A stretch of DNA of 64,000 nt. Source: Microbacterium luteum. GTDB taxonomy: Bacteria > Actinomycetota > Actinomycetes > Actinomycetales > Microbacteriaceae. The notes under the pieces are model-generated. The model had not been told where the DNA came from, did not search any database, and was given only the letters and a program-made list of their open reading frames with translations. The stretch spans positions 868,001 through 932,000 of the forward strand of contig NZ_CP063814.1 in assembly GCF_015277875.1 (NCBI RefSeq). Reading direction: 5' to 3'. A program made the translations under genes and the position numbers. Below, piece after piece: positions 31,110 through 40,747 of this stretch. How positions within the stretch are numbered: position 1 is the first letter of the stretch; each line of letters starts with the position of its first letter.

Positions 31110-32069
31110 TCAGCCGACCGCGAGCATCCCGCCGGCGACGAGCGCCAGAACGAGGCCGATCCACTGCACGCCCGCGACGCGCTCCCGGAGCACGAGCGCG
31201 GCGAGGAGGATCGTGCCGGCGGGGTAGAGCGCCGTGAGGGCGGAGACCACCGCGAGGTCCCCCGATCGCAGCGCCACGAGGGCTGCGACGTTCGCTCCCA
31301 CGTCGAGCAGCCCGCATCCGATCGCCAGCCACCAGGGTGAGATCTGCGGACCGCGCCCAGCCGCCGTCGGGGCCCCGCCGGCGTGCTCGAGGTCGACGTG
31401 GCCGCTCGGCGCGGCACCCACGCGCGCGCCGACGGGCAGAAGAGCGTGCGTCGCCGGCCGCCCGCGCCGCCGGGCGATGACGACCATGCCGAGCACCACG
31501 GCGCCGGTGATGACGGTGCTCGTCGCGCGGTTGACGACGAGGGGAACGAGACCGCTCGCCTCGCTGGTCTGATCGAGCGCGATGAGGAACGCGCCGATCG
31601 CGGCGCCGGCGCCCAGGGCCATCAGGAGGCCGCGGAGGCTCGGGCGGACCACCTTCTCGCCGGGGATGAATCCCACCAGGATGACCGCGACGAGCGCGAT
31701 CGCGAGCCCGGCGTAGCCCAGGGCGCTGAAGGCCTCGCCCTGAACGAGCAGCCCCCACGACATCGGGGCGATCGCCGTCACGACGGCTGTCAGCGGCGAG
31801 AGGATGCTCATCGGCCCGATCGCGAGGCACGCGTAGAGGAGCACGATGGCGACGACGCCGAGCATGCCTGAGAGCAGTCCCCACATCACATCGGTGCTCA
31901 GCCAAGCGCCGCCGACGAGCGGCAGGGCGGCGAGGAGGGCGAGGAGACCGGTGGCGGCTGCGACCGCGGTGACGACGATGGACCGCAGACGTCGTGCGGC
32001 CAGCCCGCCGAGGAAGTCGGCGGAGCCGTAGACGAGGGCCCCGGTGAAGGCGATCAGCGCGGCGAACAT
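31110..32069 (-). CDS. EamA/DMT-family transporter
   Basis: A 319-residue drug/metabolite transporter with about ten membrane helices in two EamA halves, separated by a hydrophilic loop of about 45 residues rich in Arg and Gly (RRRGRPATH to GPQISPWW). Such proteins export amino acids or small metabolites. ATG 32069 has no ribosome-binding site; TAGGCT on the minus strand ends 7 nt upstream, so the mRNA is likely leaderless. The promoter is divergent from that of the MMPL gene; the starts are 58 nt apart. Confidence 0.88.
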   Translation of the reverse strand: MFAALIAFTGALVYGSADFLGGLAARRLRSIVVTAVAAATGLLALLAALPLVGGAWLSTDVMWGLLSGMLGVVAIVLLYACLAIGPMSILSPLTAVVTAIAPMSWGLLVQGEAFSALGYAGLAIALVAVILVGFIPGEKVVRPSLRGLLMALGAGAAIGAFLIALDQTSEASGLVPLVVNRATSTVITGAVVLGMVVIARRRGRPATHALLPVGARVGAAPSGHVDLEHAGGAPTAAGRGPQISPWWLAIGCGLLDVGANVAALVALRSGDLAVVSALTALYPAGTILLAALVLRERVAGVQWIGLVLALVAGGMLAVG

Positions 32070-32126
32070 CGGGATCAGCCTACGGGCGTCCGTCGGGGGA
32101 CGGATATCGCTAGATAGGCTAGCTAT

Positions 32127-34433
32127 ATGTCCTCGCCGCAGCACGTCCGACGCACGCCCCCACGATGGGCGCGTGTCGGCATCCCGATCGTCCTCGTTCT
32201 CGTCTGGCTCATCGGCGGCTCCATCGGGGGCCCGTACTTCGGAAAGGTCGACGAGGTCGCCACCAACGACCAGTCCAGCTTCCTTCCCGAGAGCGCCGAC
32301 GCCACGCAGGTCTCCGAACGGCTGCCGGACTTCCTCGGCGACGACACCATCCCGGCCGTCGTGGTCGTCACCGGCGACGGCGCCCTCTCCGACGACGACC
32401 TCGCGGAGATCAGCGATCTCTCCGACGAGATCGCGGACCTTCCCGGCGTCGTGGACGGCGTCTCCCCGCCGATCGTGTCGGAGGACGAGGAGGCGGCGCA
32501 GATCTTCGTGCCGATCGATTCGTCGGGCGAGGTGCGCGAGACGGTCGAGGAGATCCGCGACCTCATCGAGGCGGACCTGTCCGACGGCATGCAGGGCTGG
32601 GTCACCGGCCCGGCCGGGTTCACCTCCGATCTCACCGAGGGCTTCCTCGGCATCGACGGCCTGCTCCTCGCGGTGGCCCTGATCGCGGTGTTCGTGATCC
32701 TCGTGATCGTCTATCGATCCCCCCTCCTGCCGATCCTCGTGCTGCTCACGAGCGTGTTCGCGCTGTGCGTCGCGCTGCTGGTCGTGTGGTGGCTCGCGTT
32801 CGCCGACGTCTTCGTCTTGAACGGCCAGGTGCAGGGCATCCTCTTCATCCTCGTGATCGGCGCGGCGACCGACTACGCCCTGCTCTACGTCGCCCGGTTC
32901 CGCGAGGCCGCGGGTGAGGGACTCGGGCGCTGGGATGCGGCCCTGCGGGCCTGGCGCGGGGCGTTCGAGCCCATACTCGCGTCCGGCGGCACCGTGATCG
33001 CCGGACTCCTGTGCCTGCTGCTCAGCGACCTCGCGACCAACCGCGCCCTCGGTCCCATCGCCTCCATCGGCATCGTCTTCTCGATGCTGTCCGCCCTGAC
33101 CTTCCTGCCGGCGCTGCTGGCGCTGTTCGGTCGAGCAGCATTCTGGCCGTTCATCCCGAAGGCGCCTCCCGCGCAGATCCCCGACGATCTGACCCAGCCG
33201 GTCGCCGGATTCTGGCAGCGGCAGGCGCGCCTGGTCGCGCGTCACGCGCGCCCCGTCTGGATCATCAGCACGGTCGTCCTTCTCGCCGCCGCCGTGGGCG
33301 TCACGCAGCTGAAGGCCGACGGCGTCGCCACCAGCGACCTCGTGCTCGGCGCCTCCGAGGCGCGCGATGGGCAGGACGTGCTCGCCGAGCACTTCCCGGC
33401 AGGGTCGGGAAGCCCGGTGTACGTGATCGTCCCCGAGTCCGATCTGGGCGCGGCCGCCGAGGTGCTCGACGAGAACGAGGGTGTGGATGCCGTCGCCGTC
33501 GCGAGCGAGGATTCGCCCACCGGCCAGGCCGGTGTCGTCGTCGATGGCGGCGAGGCCACGATCGAGGCGTTCGGACCCCCGGGATCCGCGGCGCCGGAGC
33601 CGACCCTCTCCGACGGCGACGTGCTCCTGATCGGAACCCTCACCGACGCAGCCGATTCGGTCGCCGCGGAGGACACCGTGCGCGACCTGCGCATCGCGTA
33701 CGACGAGGAGCTGGGGGAGGGAACGGCCCTCGTCGGCGGGGTGACGGCGACCGACATCGACTCGAACGACACCTCGATCCGCGACCGGACGGTGATCATC
33801 CCGGTCGTCCTGGCGGTGATCCTCGTCATCCTCATGCTGCTCCTGCGGGCGGTGCTGGCCCCGGTGCTGCTGGTGGCGAGCGTCATCCTCTCCTTCGGGT
33901 CGGCCCTCGGCGTATCGGCTCTCGTCTTCAACGGCGTCTTCGCCTTCCCGGGCGCCGATCCGGCCGTGCCGCTGTACGGATTCGTCTTCCTCGTCGCCCT
34001 CGGCGTGGACTACAACATCTTCCTCATGTCGAGAGTGAGGGAGGAGTCGCTGGTCCACGGCACACGGCGCGGGATCCTGCGCGGACTCGTCGCCACCGGC
34101 GGGGTGATCACCTCCGCCGGCCTCGTTCTGGCGGCCACGTTCGCCGCGCTCGGGGTCATCCCGATCCTGTTCCTCGCTCAGATCGCCTTCATCGTGGCGT
34201 TCGGTGTGCTGCTGGACACCTTCGTCGTGCGCTCCCTTCTCGTTCCGGCGCTGTCGTACGACATCGGCCGGGCGATCTGGTGGCCCTCGAAGCTCGCGCG
34301 GCGCGAGGACTCGGCGCGCGGCGGCGCATCCGGAGCGGGCTCGTCGGGTGACGGGCAGCCGGCGGAGGAACTCACGGCCGACGACGGCCATGCCCTGACA
34401 CGAGCGGAGTACCGGCGTACGCTCGAAGAATGA
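32127..34433 (+). CDS. MMPL/RND-family transporter
   Basis: A 768-residue membrane protein with the RND layout: helix 1, an extracytoplasmic loop, five helices, a duplicate of that block and a short hydrophilic tail. Family features include the FILVIGAATDYALLYVARFREA and VFLVALGVDYNIFLMSRVREE segments, the latter with the GVDYN aspartate/tyrosine pair used in proton relay. MMPL proteins move lipids or export drugs. ATG 32127 is leaderless-like (TAGGCT ends 6 nt upstream). pncA overlaps its end. Confidence 0.92.
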   Translation: MSSPQHVRRTPPRWARVGIPIVLVLVWLIGGSIGGPYFGKVDEVATNDQSSFLPESADATQVSERLPDFLGDDTIPAVVVVTGDGALSDDDLAEISDLSDEIADLPGVVDGVSPPIVSEDEEAAQIFVPIDSSGEVRETVEEIRDLIEADLSDGMQGWVTGPAGFTSDLTEGFLGIDGLLLAVALIAVFVILVIVYRSPLLPILVLLTSVFALCVALLVVWWLAFADVFVLNGQVQGILFILVIGAATDYALLYVARFREAAGEGLGRWDAALRAWRGAFEPILASGGTVIAGLLCLLLSDLATNRALGPIASIGIVFSMLSALTFLPALLALFGRAAFWPFIPKAPPAQIPDDLTQPVAGFWQRQARLVARHARPVWIISTVVLLAAAVGVTQLKADGVATSDLVLGASEARDGQDVLAEHFPAGSGSPVYVIVPESDLGAAAEVLDENEGVDAVAVASEDSPTGQAGVVVDGGEATIEAFGPPGSAAPEPTLSDGDVLLIGTLTDAADSVAAEDTVRDLRIAYDEELGEGTALVGGVTATDIDSNDTSIRDRTVIIPVVLAVILVILMLLLRAVLAPVLLVASVILSFGSALGVSALVFNGVFAFPGADPAVPLYGFVFLVALGVDYNIFLMSRVREESLVHGTRRGILRGLVATGGVITSAGLVLAATFAALGVIPILFLAQIAFIVAFGVLLDTFVVRSLLVPALSYDIGRAIWWPSKLARREDSARGGASGAGSSGDGQPAEELTADDGHALTRAEYRRTLEE

Positions 34434-35011
34434 GCACGGCCTTGTTCATCGTCGACGTCCAGAACGATTTCACCGAGGGCGGCGCCCTCGGGGTGGAAGG
34501 CGGTGACGACGTCGCCCGCCGCATCAGTGAGTATGTCGCCGCCCATCGCGACGACTATGTCATCGTCGTCGCGTCGCGGGACTGGCACGACGGCGACAAC
34601 GACAACGGCGGTCACTTCGCCGACGGCGAGCCCGACTTCGTCGACACGTGGCCCGTCCATTGCGTCGCCGGAACGGCGGGCGCCGAGTACGACGACCATT
34701 TCGACACGACGGGTGTGACCCATCACCTCAAGAAGGGCAGGGGGGAGCCCGCGTACTCGCTGTTCGAAGGCGAGACCGACGACGGCCGCACGGCCGTGCA
34801 GCTGCTCGAAGAGCACGGCGTGCTCGACATCGACGTCGTCGGCATCGCCACCGACTATTGCGTTCGCGCATCCGCCCTGGATGCCATCGCCGCGGGTCGA
34901 CGGGTGCGGGTGCTCACCGACCTGGTCGCCGGGGTCGCGCCCGACTCGAGCGACCGCGCCCTCGCCGAGATCGCCCACGCCGGCGGCGCGCTCGCCGCGT
35001 CTGTGGATTGA
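34430..35011 (+). CDS. pncA: Nicotinamidase/isochorismatase-fold amidohydrolase
   Basis: A 193-residue cysteine hydrolase that deamidates nicotinamide to nicotinate for NAD salvage. The catalytic triad is visible: Asp9 (IVDVQNDF), Lys102 in KKG, and Cys144 in ATDYCVRAS. Metal ligands fit SRDWH and a later His. The ATG overlaps the MMPL stop (ATGA), and TACGCT ends 6 nt before it, so both read-through coupling and an own promoter are possible. Nicotinamidase is favoured over isochorismatase by the triad and length. Confidence 0.88.
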   Translation: MSTALFIVDVQNDFTEGGALGVEGGDDVARRISEYVAAHRDDYVIVVASRDWHDGDNDNGGHFADGEPDFVDTWPVHCVAGTAGAEYDDHFDTTGVTHHLKKGRGEPAYSLFEGETDDGRTAVQLLEEHGVLDIDVVGIATDYCVRASALDAIAAGRRVRVLTDLVAGVAPDSSDRALAEIAHAGGALAASVD

Positions 35012-35048
35012 TCCACCGGTCGCACCGCGTGCCGCGTAGTCTCGGAGG

Positions 35049-35318
35049 GTGACCGACGACGAGCCGGACGCCTCACCCCCTGACCGCGTGACCAATCCCG
35101 TCGCGGTGGCCGGGCTCGTGCTCGCGATCGTGGCGATGCTGCTCAGCGTGATCAGTCCCGGCCTGTCGATACTCGTCGGCGTGCCCGCCGTGGCGTGCAG
35201 CGCGTTCGGGTTCCGGCTGTATCAACTCGGACGCGGAGGACGCTTCCCGGCCGCGGCAGGACTCGTTGTCGGCGCGGCGGCCGTCATCCTGCCCATCGCT
35301 CTTCTGCTCGCGCTCTGA
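35049..35318 (+). CDS. Small membrane protein (DUF4190-like)
   Basis: An 89-residue protein with a short acidic N-terminus and two hydrophobic stretches (residues 17-54 and 65-89), similar to DUF4190-type membrane proteins. GTG 35049 is 6 nt after TAGTCT (leaderless type). It is followed directly by the large membrane gene. Function unknown. Confidence 0.75.
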   Translation: MTDDEPDASPPDRVTNPVAVAGLVLAIVAMLLSVISPGLSILVGVPAVACSAFGFRLYQLGRGGRFPAAAGLVVGAAAVILPIALLLAL

Positions 35319-35323
35319 CCGGC

Positions 35324-38275
35324 GTGGAGAACCCCGGATCCTCCGACGCGCCCCCCGCGGATCGCGTCGACGACACGCGCCCTCGCCCGACGCCGCTGTG
35401 GGCGCTGCTGTCGCGCTGGCTCCTGGCGACGGAGGCATGGTTGCGGTCGCACGGCGGCGCGCGGCTGCGCTGGACGCTGCGCGGCGGCTGGGCGCTGGTC
35501 GCCGCAGTGGGCGTGCTCCTCCTGGTGGGTCCCGTCATCAACCCGCCGTTGACGCTGGATGACCTGCTCGATTCCGCTGAGAGCGCGACCGACAGCTGGA
35601 TCGCCCGCGAGTTCGACGCCGCCTACACGCTGCTGCCGCAGAGCGACGGCCATCTGGATGCCGAGGTCACCGAGACCATCACGGCGCTCTTTCCCGACGA
35701 CCTCGATCGATCGACGATCGCGCGCACGCTGCCGACGCAGTACGAGGGGCATGATCTGCGCACGGAGGTCATCGAGGTGACGCTCGACGGCGTGGCGGTG
35801 GCACCCGCGGTGCGTGACACCGGCGATCAGCTGCGCGTGCAGGTCGATGCCGGCCACGAGCTGTCCGGTGATCACACCCTCGTGCTGCGCTATCGCCTCC
35901 ACGACCTCGCCTTTTCGGGGATCGACGCGGCGACGGGCCGCGACGCCGACATCGTCGAGTGGAGCGTGCTCGGTCCGGACTGGCCGCACGGCATGGCGGT
36001 GTTGAACGTGAGCGTCACGCTGCCCGAGCACCTCGATTCCGAGCTCGTGCGCAGCCCGCGAGGGGCGGCCGCGTGGAGCCTCGTCGGCGGCGGGGAGTGG
36101 CTGGAGCCGGAAGCGGACTCCCCGCCGTCGAGCGTGACGTACGCGTTCACGCTCGAGCAGAACATGCCCCCGCACTCGCAGGCATGGTTCACCCTCGTCT
36201 TCCCCGCCGGCACCATCGCGATGCCTCCGCCCTCGCCCCTCTTCCTCGTCCAGTCGTTCGGCCCTCTCGTTCCGCTCGCGATCCTTCTCGTCTCGCTCCT
36301 GTTCGCCCTTGCCGCGCGGGCGGTCGCCTGGAGCGATGCCCGAGGGCGGCCGTGGTACGTCGCTCAGCACGATCCGCCGGAGGGCGTGGATGTGCGCACC
36401 GCGGCTCAGCTTCTGGGTGCGGTCCGCACGCGCGAACTCGCCCTCGCGATCGATCGCCTCGGTGGCGGCCGCCGCGCCGAGCACCTGGCGGCGGTGGGGC
36501 GTGCGGCTGCGCGGACCGGCCGGTTCGGCGACCGCTTCCGGGCGGCGGCGGCTTTCCGGCTCGATCCCGCCCGCGGCGCGCAGCTGAGGGAGGGATACCG
36601 CCGCATCCCCCGAGGGTTCGTGCGCGACGCGTTCCTGTGTGCTCCGCCGGCTCTGTCACTCCTGCAGCTGGGACTGGTCCGGCAGCTCTCCCACCAGGCC
36701 ACGCTCGCGATCGTGTGGTGGCCGGTCGCCTTCGTCGCCCTCTCGCTCGTGCTCACCGCGGCCATCTTCTGGATCGCGCTGTCGGCGCGCCCGCTGACTC
36801 GTCGGGGGGCCCTCGCTCGACAGCATCTGCTGGGCGTGCGTCTTCAGGCCGAACGAACCGAGCTGATCGCGCGCTCTCCGCTGACCGATCGAGGTTTTCC
36901 CTACGCCGTCCTCACCGGTGATCCGAGGCCGACCGGCGAGGTCGTCTTCGCGCGCGTGGCCGACGAGCTCGGCGCCGACGATCTCCGGCGTTGGCGCACG
37001 CGCGACTTCCTGACCTGGCCGAGGCTTCTCATCCGCGTCCTGGCGGTCTTCGTCGTCGTCGGCGCCGTGGGCGTGATCGCGATCGTGCCCAACCCGTACG
37101 AACGGGGAGGGACGAGTGCATCCTGGGACTTCGCCGCGGCCGGAACCCTCTACACGCAGGTGAGCGCGGTGGACATCGCGGCGAGGATCGAGCTCGTCGC
37201 CGGCGAACCGGTCCTGGTCGTCACGGAGCGCGTCGACGTGACGTTCGAGGAGGGGGCCGCGCGCGTCCCGCAGTTCGCCCAGCGATTCCCGGCCGAGGTG
37301 GACGGCCAGGACATCGGATTCGAGGTTGCCGCGGTGCGCGTCGACGGCGACGCTGTCGACTACAGCGCCTCGCGGGTGGGTGCCCAGACAGAGGTCTCGA
37401 CGGCTCTGCCACGGGTGCTGGAGGGCGAGCATACGGTCGAGATCGCGTACGCGATCGAGCATCCGGTCACCGTCGGCGTCGGATCGCCGGTGTCGGGACA
37501 CGACGAAGAGACGGTGCAGCGGATCCGCTGGAGTGCGCTGCTGGACGGGTGGGAGAGCGGATGGGGGCATCCGTCGGCGCCGTCGGCACGCGTCTCGATC
37601 GCCATTCCGGATGACCTCGCCGAGACAGCACTGTCCGCCGGATGGCTACGGGAGGACCCGGACACCGCCGAGGAGGCGCGGGACTGGCGGGAATCGGGAT
37701 TCCCGTTCGGCACGGCCGTCGAGGAGCTGGAGCGTGGGCTCCCGGACTCTGACGCCAGCGGGACTCTGACCGAGGAGCAGATCACGGAGGGGTCCGTGGT
37801 CACTCACGTGCTCGAGACAGCCGAGGGGGAGTACGGATATCCCACCTCCGGCACCTACTCCGGCCTCGGTGTCCTGCTGGAGTTCCCCGCCGGGTCCTTC
37901 ACCGTCGACCGGGCCGGGTGGACGCAGCATCGCCTGTCCCAGGTGTTCCCGATCGTGCTCGTCGGCGTCCTCACCGCCGCGGCTCTCGCACTCGCGGTGC
38001 TGGCCGCGGTTGTCGTCCGTGTCCGCCGATCCCGTCGGTTTTCCCGCGGCACGTTCCGCGAGGCGATGTGGGTGCTCCCCCCGGCGTTCGCGGTCGCCGC
38101 CCTGATCGTGTTCTTCTGGGCGACGGCCGACATGCCGTCGGACTGGCGGGAGTTCCCGGCTCTCGCGGGGGGAGCGCTCACGGCGATCGCCGCGAGCGTG
38201 GCCGGCTGGATCCTCGTGCGCCCGGAGGCCTCCCGCGCTCGCGCTCGGACCGACGCGGACGTCAGAGCGGAGTGA
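35324..38275 (+). CDS. DUF2207-type large membrane protein with duplicated outer module
   Basis: A 983-residue protein. Two copies of a similar module, each a helix followed by an extracytoplasmic beta-rich domain and further helices, cover about residues 40-470 and 560-950. In both, the domain has a dyad such as FDAAYTLLPQSDG/VDIAARIELVAG and ends in a region with W-S-LLDGW or W-SVLGPDW. This resembles DUF2207 proteins (predicted wall or secretion membrane proteins). GTG 35324 lies 5 nt after the preceding stop, with no clear Shine-Dalgarno site. Its 3' end overlaps the convergent MOSC gene by 14 nt. Function unknown. Confidence 0.75.
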   Translation: MENPGSSDAPPADRVDDTRPRPTPLWALLSRWLLATEAWLRSHGGARLRWTLRGGWALVAAVGVLLLVGPVINPPLTLDDLLDSAESATDSWIAREFDAAYTLLPQSDGHLDAEVTETITALFPDDLDRSTIARTLPTQYEGHDLRTEVIEVTLDGVAVAPAVRDTGDQLRVQVDAGHELSGDHTLVLRYRLHDLAFSGIDAATGRDADIVEWSVLGPDWPHGMAVLNVSVTLPEHLDSELVRSPRGAAAWSLVGGGEWLEPEADSPPSSVTYAFTLEQNMPPHSQAWFTLVFPAGTIAMPPPSPLFLVQSFGPLVPLAILLVSLLFALAARAVAWSDARGRPWYVAQHDPPEGVDVRTAAQLLGAVRTRELALAIDRLGGGRRAEHLAAVGRAAARTGRFGDRFRAAAAFRLDPARGAQLREGYRRIPRGFVRDAFLCAPPALSLLQLGLVRQLSHQATLAIVWWPVAFVALSLVLTAAIFWIALSARPLTRRGALARQHLLGVRLQAERTELIARSPLTDRGFPYAVLTGDPRPTGEVVFARVADELGADDLRRWRTRDFLTWPRLLIRVLAVFVVVGAVGVIAIVPNPYERGGTSASWDFAAAGTLYTQVSAVDIAARIELVAGEPVLVVTERVDVTFEEGAARVPQFAQRFPAEVDGQDIGFEVAAVRVDGDAVDYSASRVGAQTEVSTALPRVLEGEHTVEIAYAIEHPVTVGVGSPVSGHDEETVQRIRWSALLDGWESGWGHPSAPSARVSIAIPDDLAETALSAGWLREDPDTAEEARDWRESGFPFGTAVEELERGLPDSDASGTLTEEQITEGSVVTHVLETAEGEYGYPTSGTYSGLGVLLEFPAGSFTVDRAGWTQHRLSQVFPIVLVGVLTAAALALAVLAAVVVRVRRSRRFSRGTFREAMWVLPPAFAVAALIVFFWATADMPSDWREFPALAGGALTAIAASVAGWILVRPEASRARARTDADVRAE

Positions 38276-39046
38276 CGTCGTCTCCGACCCGGATGGTCCC
38301 GCCACCGTGTCGGGGGAGCAGGAGAACACCCAGGGTCGGCTCCGATTGGGCGAACTCCTTCGTGAGCAGGCCGAGGAGGCGCGCATCCCGAACGCCCGTG
38401 TCGGGATTGACGGTGATCGCCGCACAGCGGCCGATGGGCCGCTCGATGTCGAACTCCATCCCGCCGATGCGCAGCGATCCGCGCCAGCTCAGCTCCTCCC
38501 AGGCGTGGGTGTCTCCGATGACGATGTTCGATCGAAAACGGCGATCGTCGATGGCGACCGGCGCGGCATCCGCCACCGCGTGCACCGACGCGGCTCCGTG
38601 CAGCGACACATATCCGCGGGCGCGGTCCTGGAAGCGCGAGGTCAGCCCGTCGCCGATGAGGTGGAGGGGCATGACGCCGTCCGCACGGAGAAGACGGGCG
38701 TCGGCGGTGCGGGTGAGCCACCCGCCGCCTTTCGGCGACCCTCATCGTCGAGGACCGTGTCGAGCACGAGGCCTTCCTCGTCGTCGTGGATGCGCAGGCG
38801 CCGCTCTGCGGCGTCGAACGTCGTGCGCAGCCTCGCGAGAGAGGCGAAGCGCATGAGCGAGAGGCCGCGCGCCTTCGGCCAGTGATCGAGCCCGCCGTCG
38901 GAATCGGGCGTCACGGCGTCGGCGAACCGGAAGGCCAGTACCCGATCGCCTCGCACGCGACCGTCGGCGTCGATCTCGAGAGCGGTCAGCGCCTCGGGTG
39001 TGAAGCCCTTGACCGGGTAGCGGAAGAGAGCGGTGACCGTGGGCAC
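38262..39046 (-). pseudogene. MOSC-domain protein, split by a frameshift
   Basis: The N-terminal part (start MPTVTALFRYPVKGFTPEAL) carries the MOSC beta-barrel N-domain and the C-terminal part (RFQDRARGYVSLHGAASV, RRFRSNIVI, EPTLGVLLLP) is the MOSC domain proper with its VDDRRFRSN-type sequence. The two lie in different frames: codons end in phase 2 mod 3 before about 38730 and phase 0 after about 38718, in the G-rich run GGCGGGTGG. Reading TRTADARLLRADG after that point restores the expected sequence, so one base seems lost. Intact length would be about 261 residues. Such proteins bind molybdenum cofactor sulfur. A real pseudogene and an assembly error are both possible. Confidence 0.8.
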
Positions 39047-39096
39047 GCCTCATCCTCGCACGCGGTGGCCGGGGCCTCTTCGCATGACGAGGTTGG

Positions 39097-39169
39097 TGGG
39101 CCCCGTGGGGCTCGAACCCACGACCCGCGGATTAAAAGTCCGATGCTCTACCGACTGAGCTAGAGGCCC
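39097..39169 (-). tRNA. tRNA-Lys (anticodon TTT)
   Basis: A 73-nt cloverleaf on the minus strand. Acceptor arms GGGCCTC/GGGGCCC pair (one G-U), the D arm has GCTCAGTCGGTAGAGC, the anticodon arm CGGA-CTTTTAA-TCCG reads AAA/AAG, and the T arm has GGTTCGAGCC. CCA is not encoded. Confidence 0.97.
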
Positions 39170-39244
39170 GTGAACCTCCAGCCTAATGGGCGACGCGGCC
39201 GCCGACGCACCTCGCATAGCGTCGACGACCGCGTCGTCTTGGTC

Positions 39245-39273
39245 GCGGCCGGCCCTCCCCCGAGTCCGGCCGC
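39245..39273 (-). terminator. Hairpin downstream of fasciclin gene
   Basis: GCGGCCGG (39245-39252) pairs with CCGGCCGC (39266-39273) around a 13-nt loop, 15 nt past the fasciclin stop. No T-tract, so termination is only suggested. Confidence 0.4.
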
Positions 39274-39287
39274 CGGCGGTTCGAGCC

Positions 39288-39953
39288 TTACGGCATCAGA
39301 ACCGAGTCGATGAGGTACACGGTCGCGTTGGCGGTCTGAACGCCACCGCAGATGACCATCGCGTCGTTGACCATCAGCTCGTCACCCGAGCCGGTGACCT
39401 CGACGTCGCCACCCTGGACCGTGGTCTGGGTTCCGACGACCTCGTCGGGGCTCAGCTGCCCGGGAACGACGTGGTACGTGAGGATCGAGGTGAGCAGCTC
39501 CGAGTCGGTGGAGAGCGTCTCGATCGTGGCCTCGTCGATCTGGGCGAACGCGTCGTCGACGGGCGCGAAGACGGTGAACTCGTCGCCGTTCAGGGTGTCG
39601 ACGAGGTTGACGTCGGGGTTCAGCTCGCCACTGACGGCCGCGGTGAGCGTGGTCAGGAGCGGGTTGTTCGACGCGGCGACCGCGACGGGATCCATGGCCA
39701 TGCCCTCGACCGAGCCCGCGCCGTCCGGAACGGCTTCCGCGTAGTCGGCGCAGCCCGGGCCGACGAGCATGGCGGCGGGGTCCATGGTGTCTTCCTCCAT
39801 GGCGTCGTCCTCCATGGGGGCGGTGGTCTCTTCGGTGGGCATGTCCTCGTCCATCGTCTCCGACGACGTGGAGCCGGAACAGGCCGACAGCGCGAACGTC
39901 GCGGCGACGGCGAGCGAGAGACCAGCAGTGATGTGCGACTTCTTGGTGAGCAT
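39288..39953 (-). CDS. Fasciclin-domain lipoprotein
   Basis: A 221-residue surface lipoprotein. The lipobox LSAC places lipid on Cys25. A Glu/Met/Thr-rich linker follows and then one FAS1 domain ([43 protein letters not shown]). ATG 39953 has CGGAGG upstream on the minus strand, and a longer frame is rejected because it would bury the signal peptide. It is divergent from sigK-rskA, as fasciclin proteins Mpt70/Mpt83 are linked to SigK in mycobacteria; the likely role is adhesion, regulated by SigK. Confidence 0.92.
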   Translation of the reverse strand: MLTKKSHITAGLSLAVAATFALSACSGSTSSETMDEDMPTEETTAPMEDDAMEEDTMDPAAMLVGPGCADYAEAVPDGAGSVEGMAMDPVAVAASNNPLLTTLTAAVSGELNPDVNLVDTLNGDEFTVFAPVDDAFAQIDEATIETLSTDSELLTSILTYHVVPGQLSPDEVVGTQTTVQGGDVEVTGSGDELMVNDAMVICGGVQTANATVYLIDSVLMP

Positions 39954-40144
39954 GACTTTACCTCCGGTGTAGGTGGCCGCGAGGGCCGGATCGTCGTCCG
40001 CAGAAGCGGCGTACACAGGCTCTTCGGAGCACCCGGGCGGGTGGATTGGAGATTTCTCGGATCCGGTCTCTCCGCAGCCGCTCACAGCCGTCGACACACG
40101 TCAAGCGGACCGTACCGATACCGGATTCCTCGCGCGCGTGAGGC

Positions 40145-40747
40145 ATGCTGGAGCGTATGGTCATTGACGGCGTCGACGTCCCCGAGGACGGCAGCGACCG
40201 CACCGATCACGTCGCCGAACTCCTCGAACGCATCGCCGGAGGCGACCAGAGCGCGTTCACCGCGCTGTACGGCATGCTCTCCTCGCGCGTTTTCGGTCTC
40301 ATCCTGCGTGTGCTCGTCGACCGATCGCAGAGTGAAGAGGTCCTTCAGGAAGTGTTTCTGGAGGTGTGGCAATCCGCCGCGAAGTTCGCTCCGAAGAAAG
40401 GGCAAGGAAGGTCGTGGGTGCTCACGATCGCCCATCGCCGAGCCGTCGACCGCGTGCGGTCGTCGCAGGCGAGCAGCGATCGCGACGTCCGCGCCGGCAT
40501 CCGTGACCTCGGAGTGGCATACGACGGGGTCGCGGAGCAGGTCGAACTGAAGCTCGAAGGACGACGCGTCTCGACGGCTCTGTCGGCCCTTCCCGACCCT
40601 CAGCGCGAGGCCATCGTCCTGGCGTACTACGGGGGTTACAGTCAAAGCGAGATCGCGGCGATGACAGGATCGCCGCTGGGAACGGTCAAGACCAGGATGC
40701 GCGACGGTCTGTCGCGGCTACGGGTCGAGATGGGGGTGAAAGCGTGA
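40145..40747 (+). CDS. sigK: ECF sigma factor SigK
   Basis: A 200-residue group IV sigma factor. Region 2 lies at about residues 25-95 (FGLILRVLVDRSQSEEVLQEVFLEVWQ) and region 4 at about 130-195 (LPDPQREAIVLAYYGGYSQSEIAAMTGSPLGTVKTRMRDGLSRLR). The SigK assignment rests on the sequence pattern and on the following anti-sigma gene and divergent fasciclin gene. ATG 40145 is used, but ATG 40157 is possible and neither has a convincing ribosome-binding site. rskA overlaps its stop. No clear SigK-type promoter was found in the 190-nt gap. Confidence 0.9.
   Translation: MLERMVIDGVDVPEDGSDRTDHVAELLERIAGGDQSAFTALYGMLSSRVFGLILRVLVDRSQSEEVLQEVFLEVWQSAAKFAPKKGQGRSWVLTIAHRRAVDRVRSSQASSDRDVRAGIRDLGVAYDGVAEQVELKLEGRRVSTALSALPDPQREAIVLAYYGGYSQSEIAAMTGSPLGTVKTRMRDGLSRLRVEMGVKA

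Noticed and set aside
32069..32127. A shared palindromic operator between the DMT and MMPL genes
   Set aside because: The two -10 hexamers lie on opposite strands at unequal positions and the rest of the 58-nt gap has no clear symmetry; only divergent promoters are supported.
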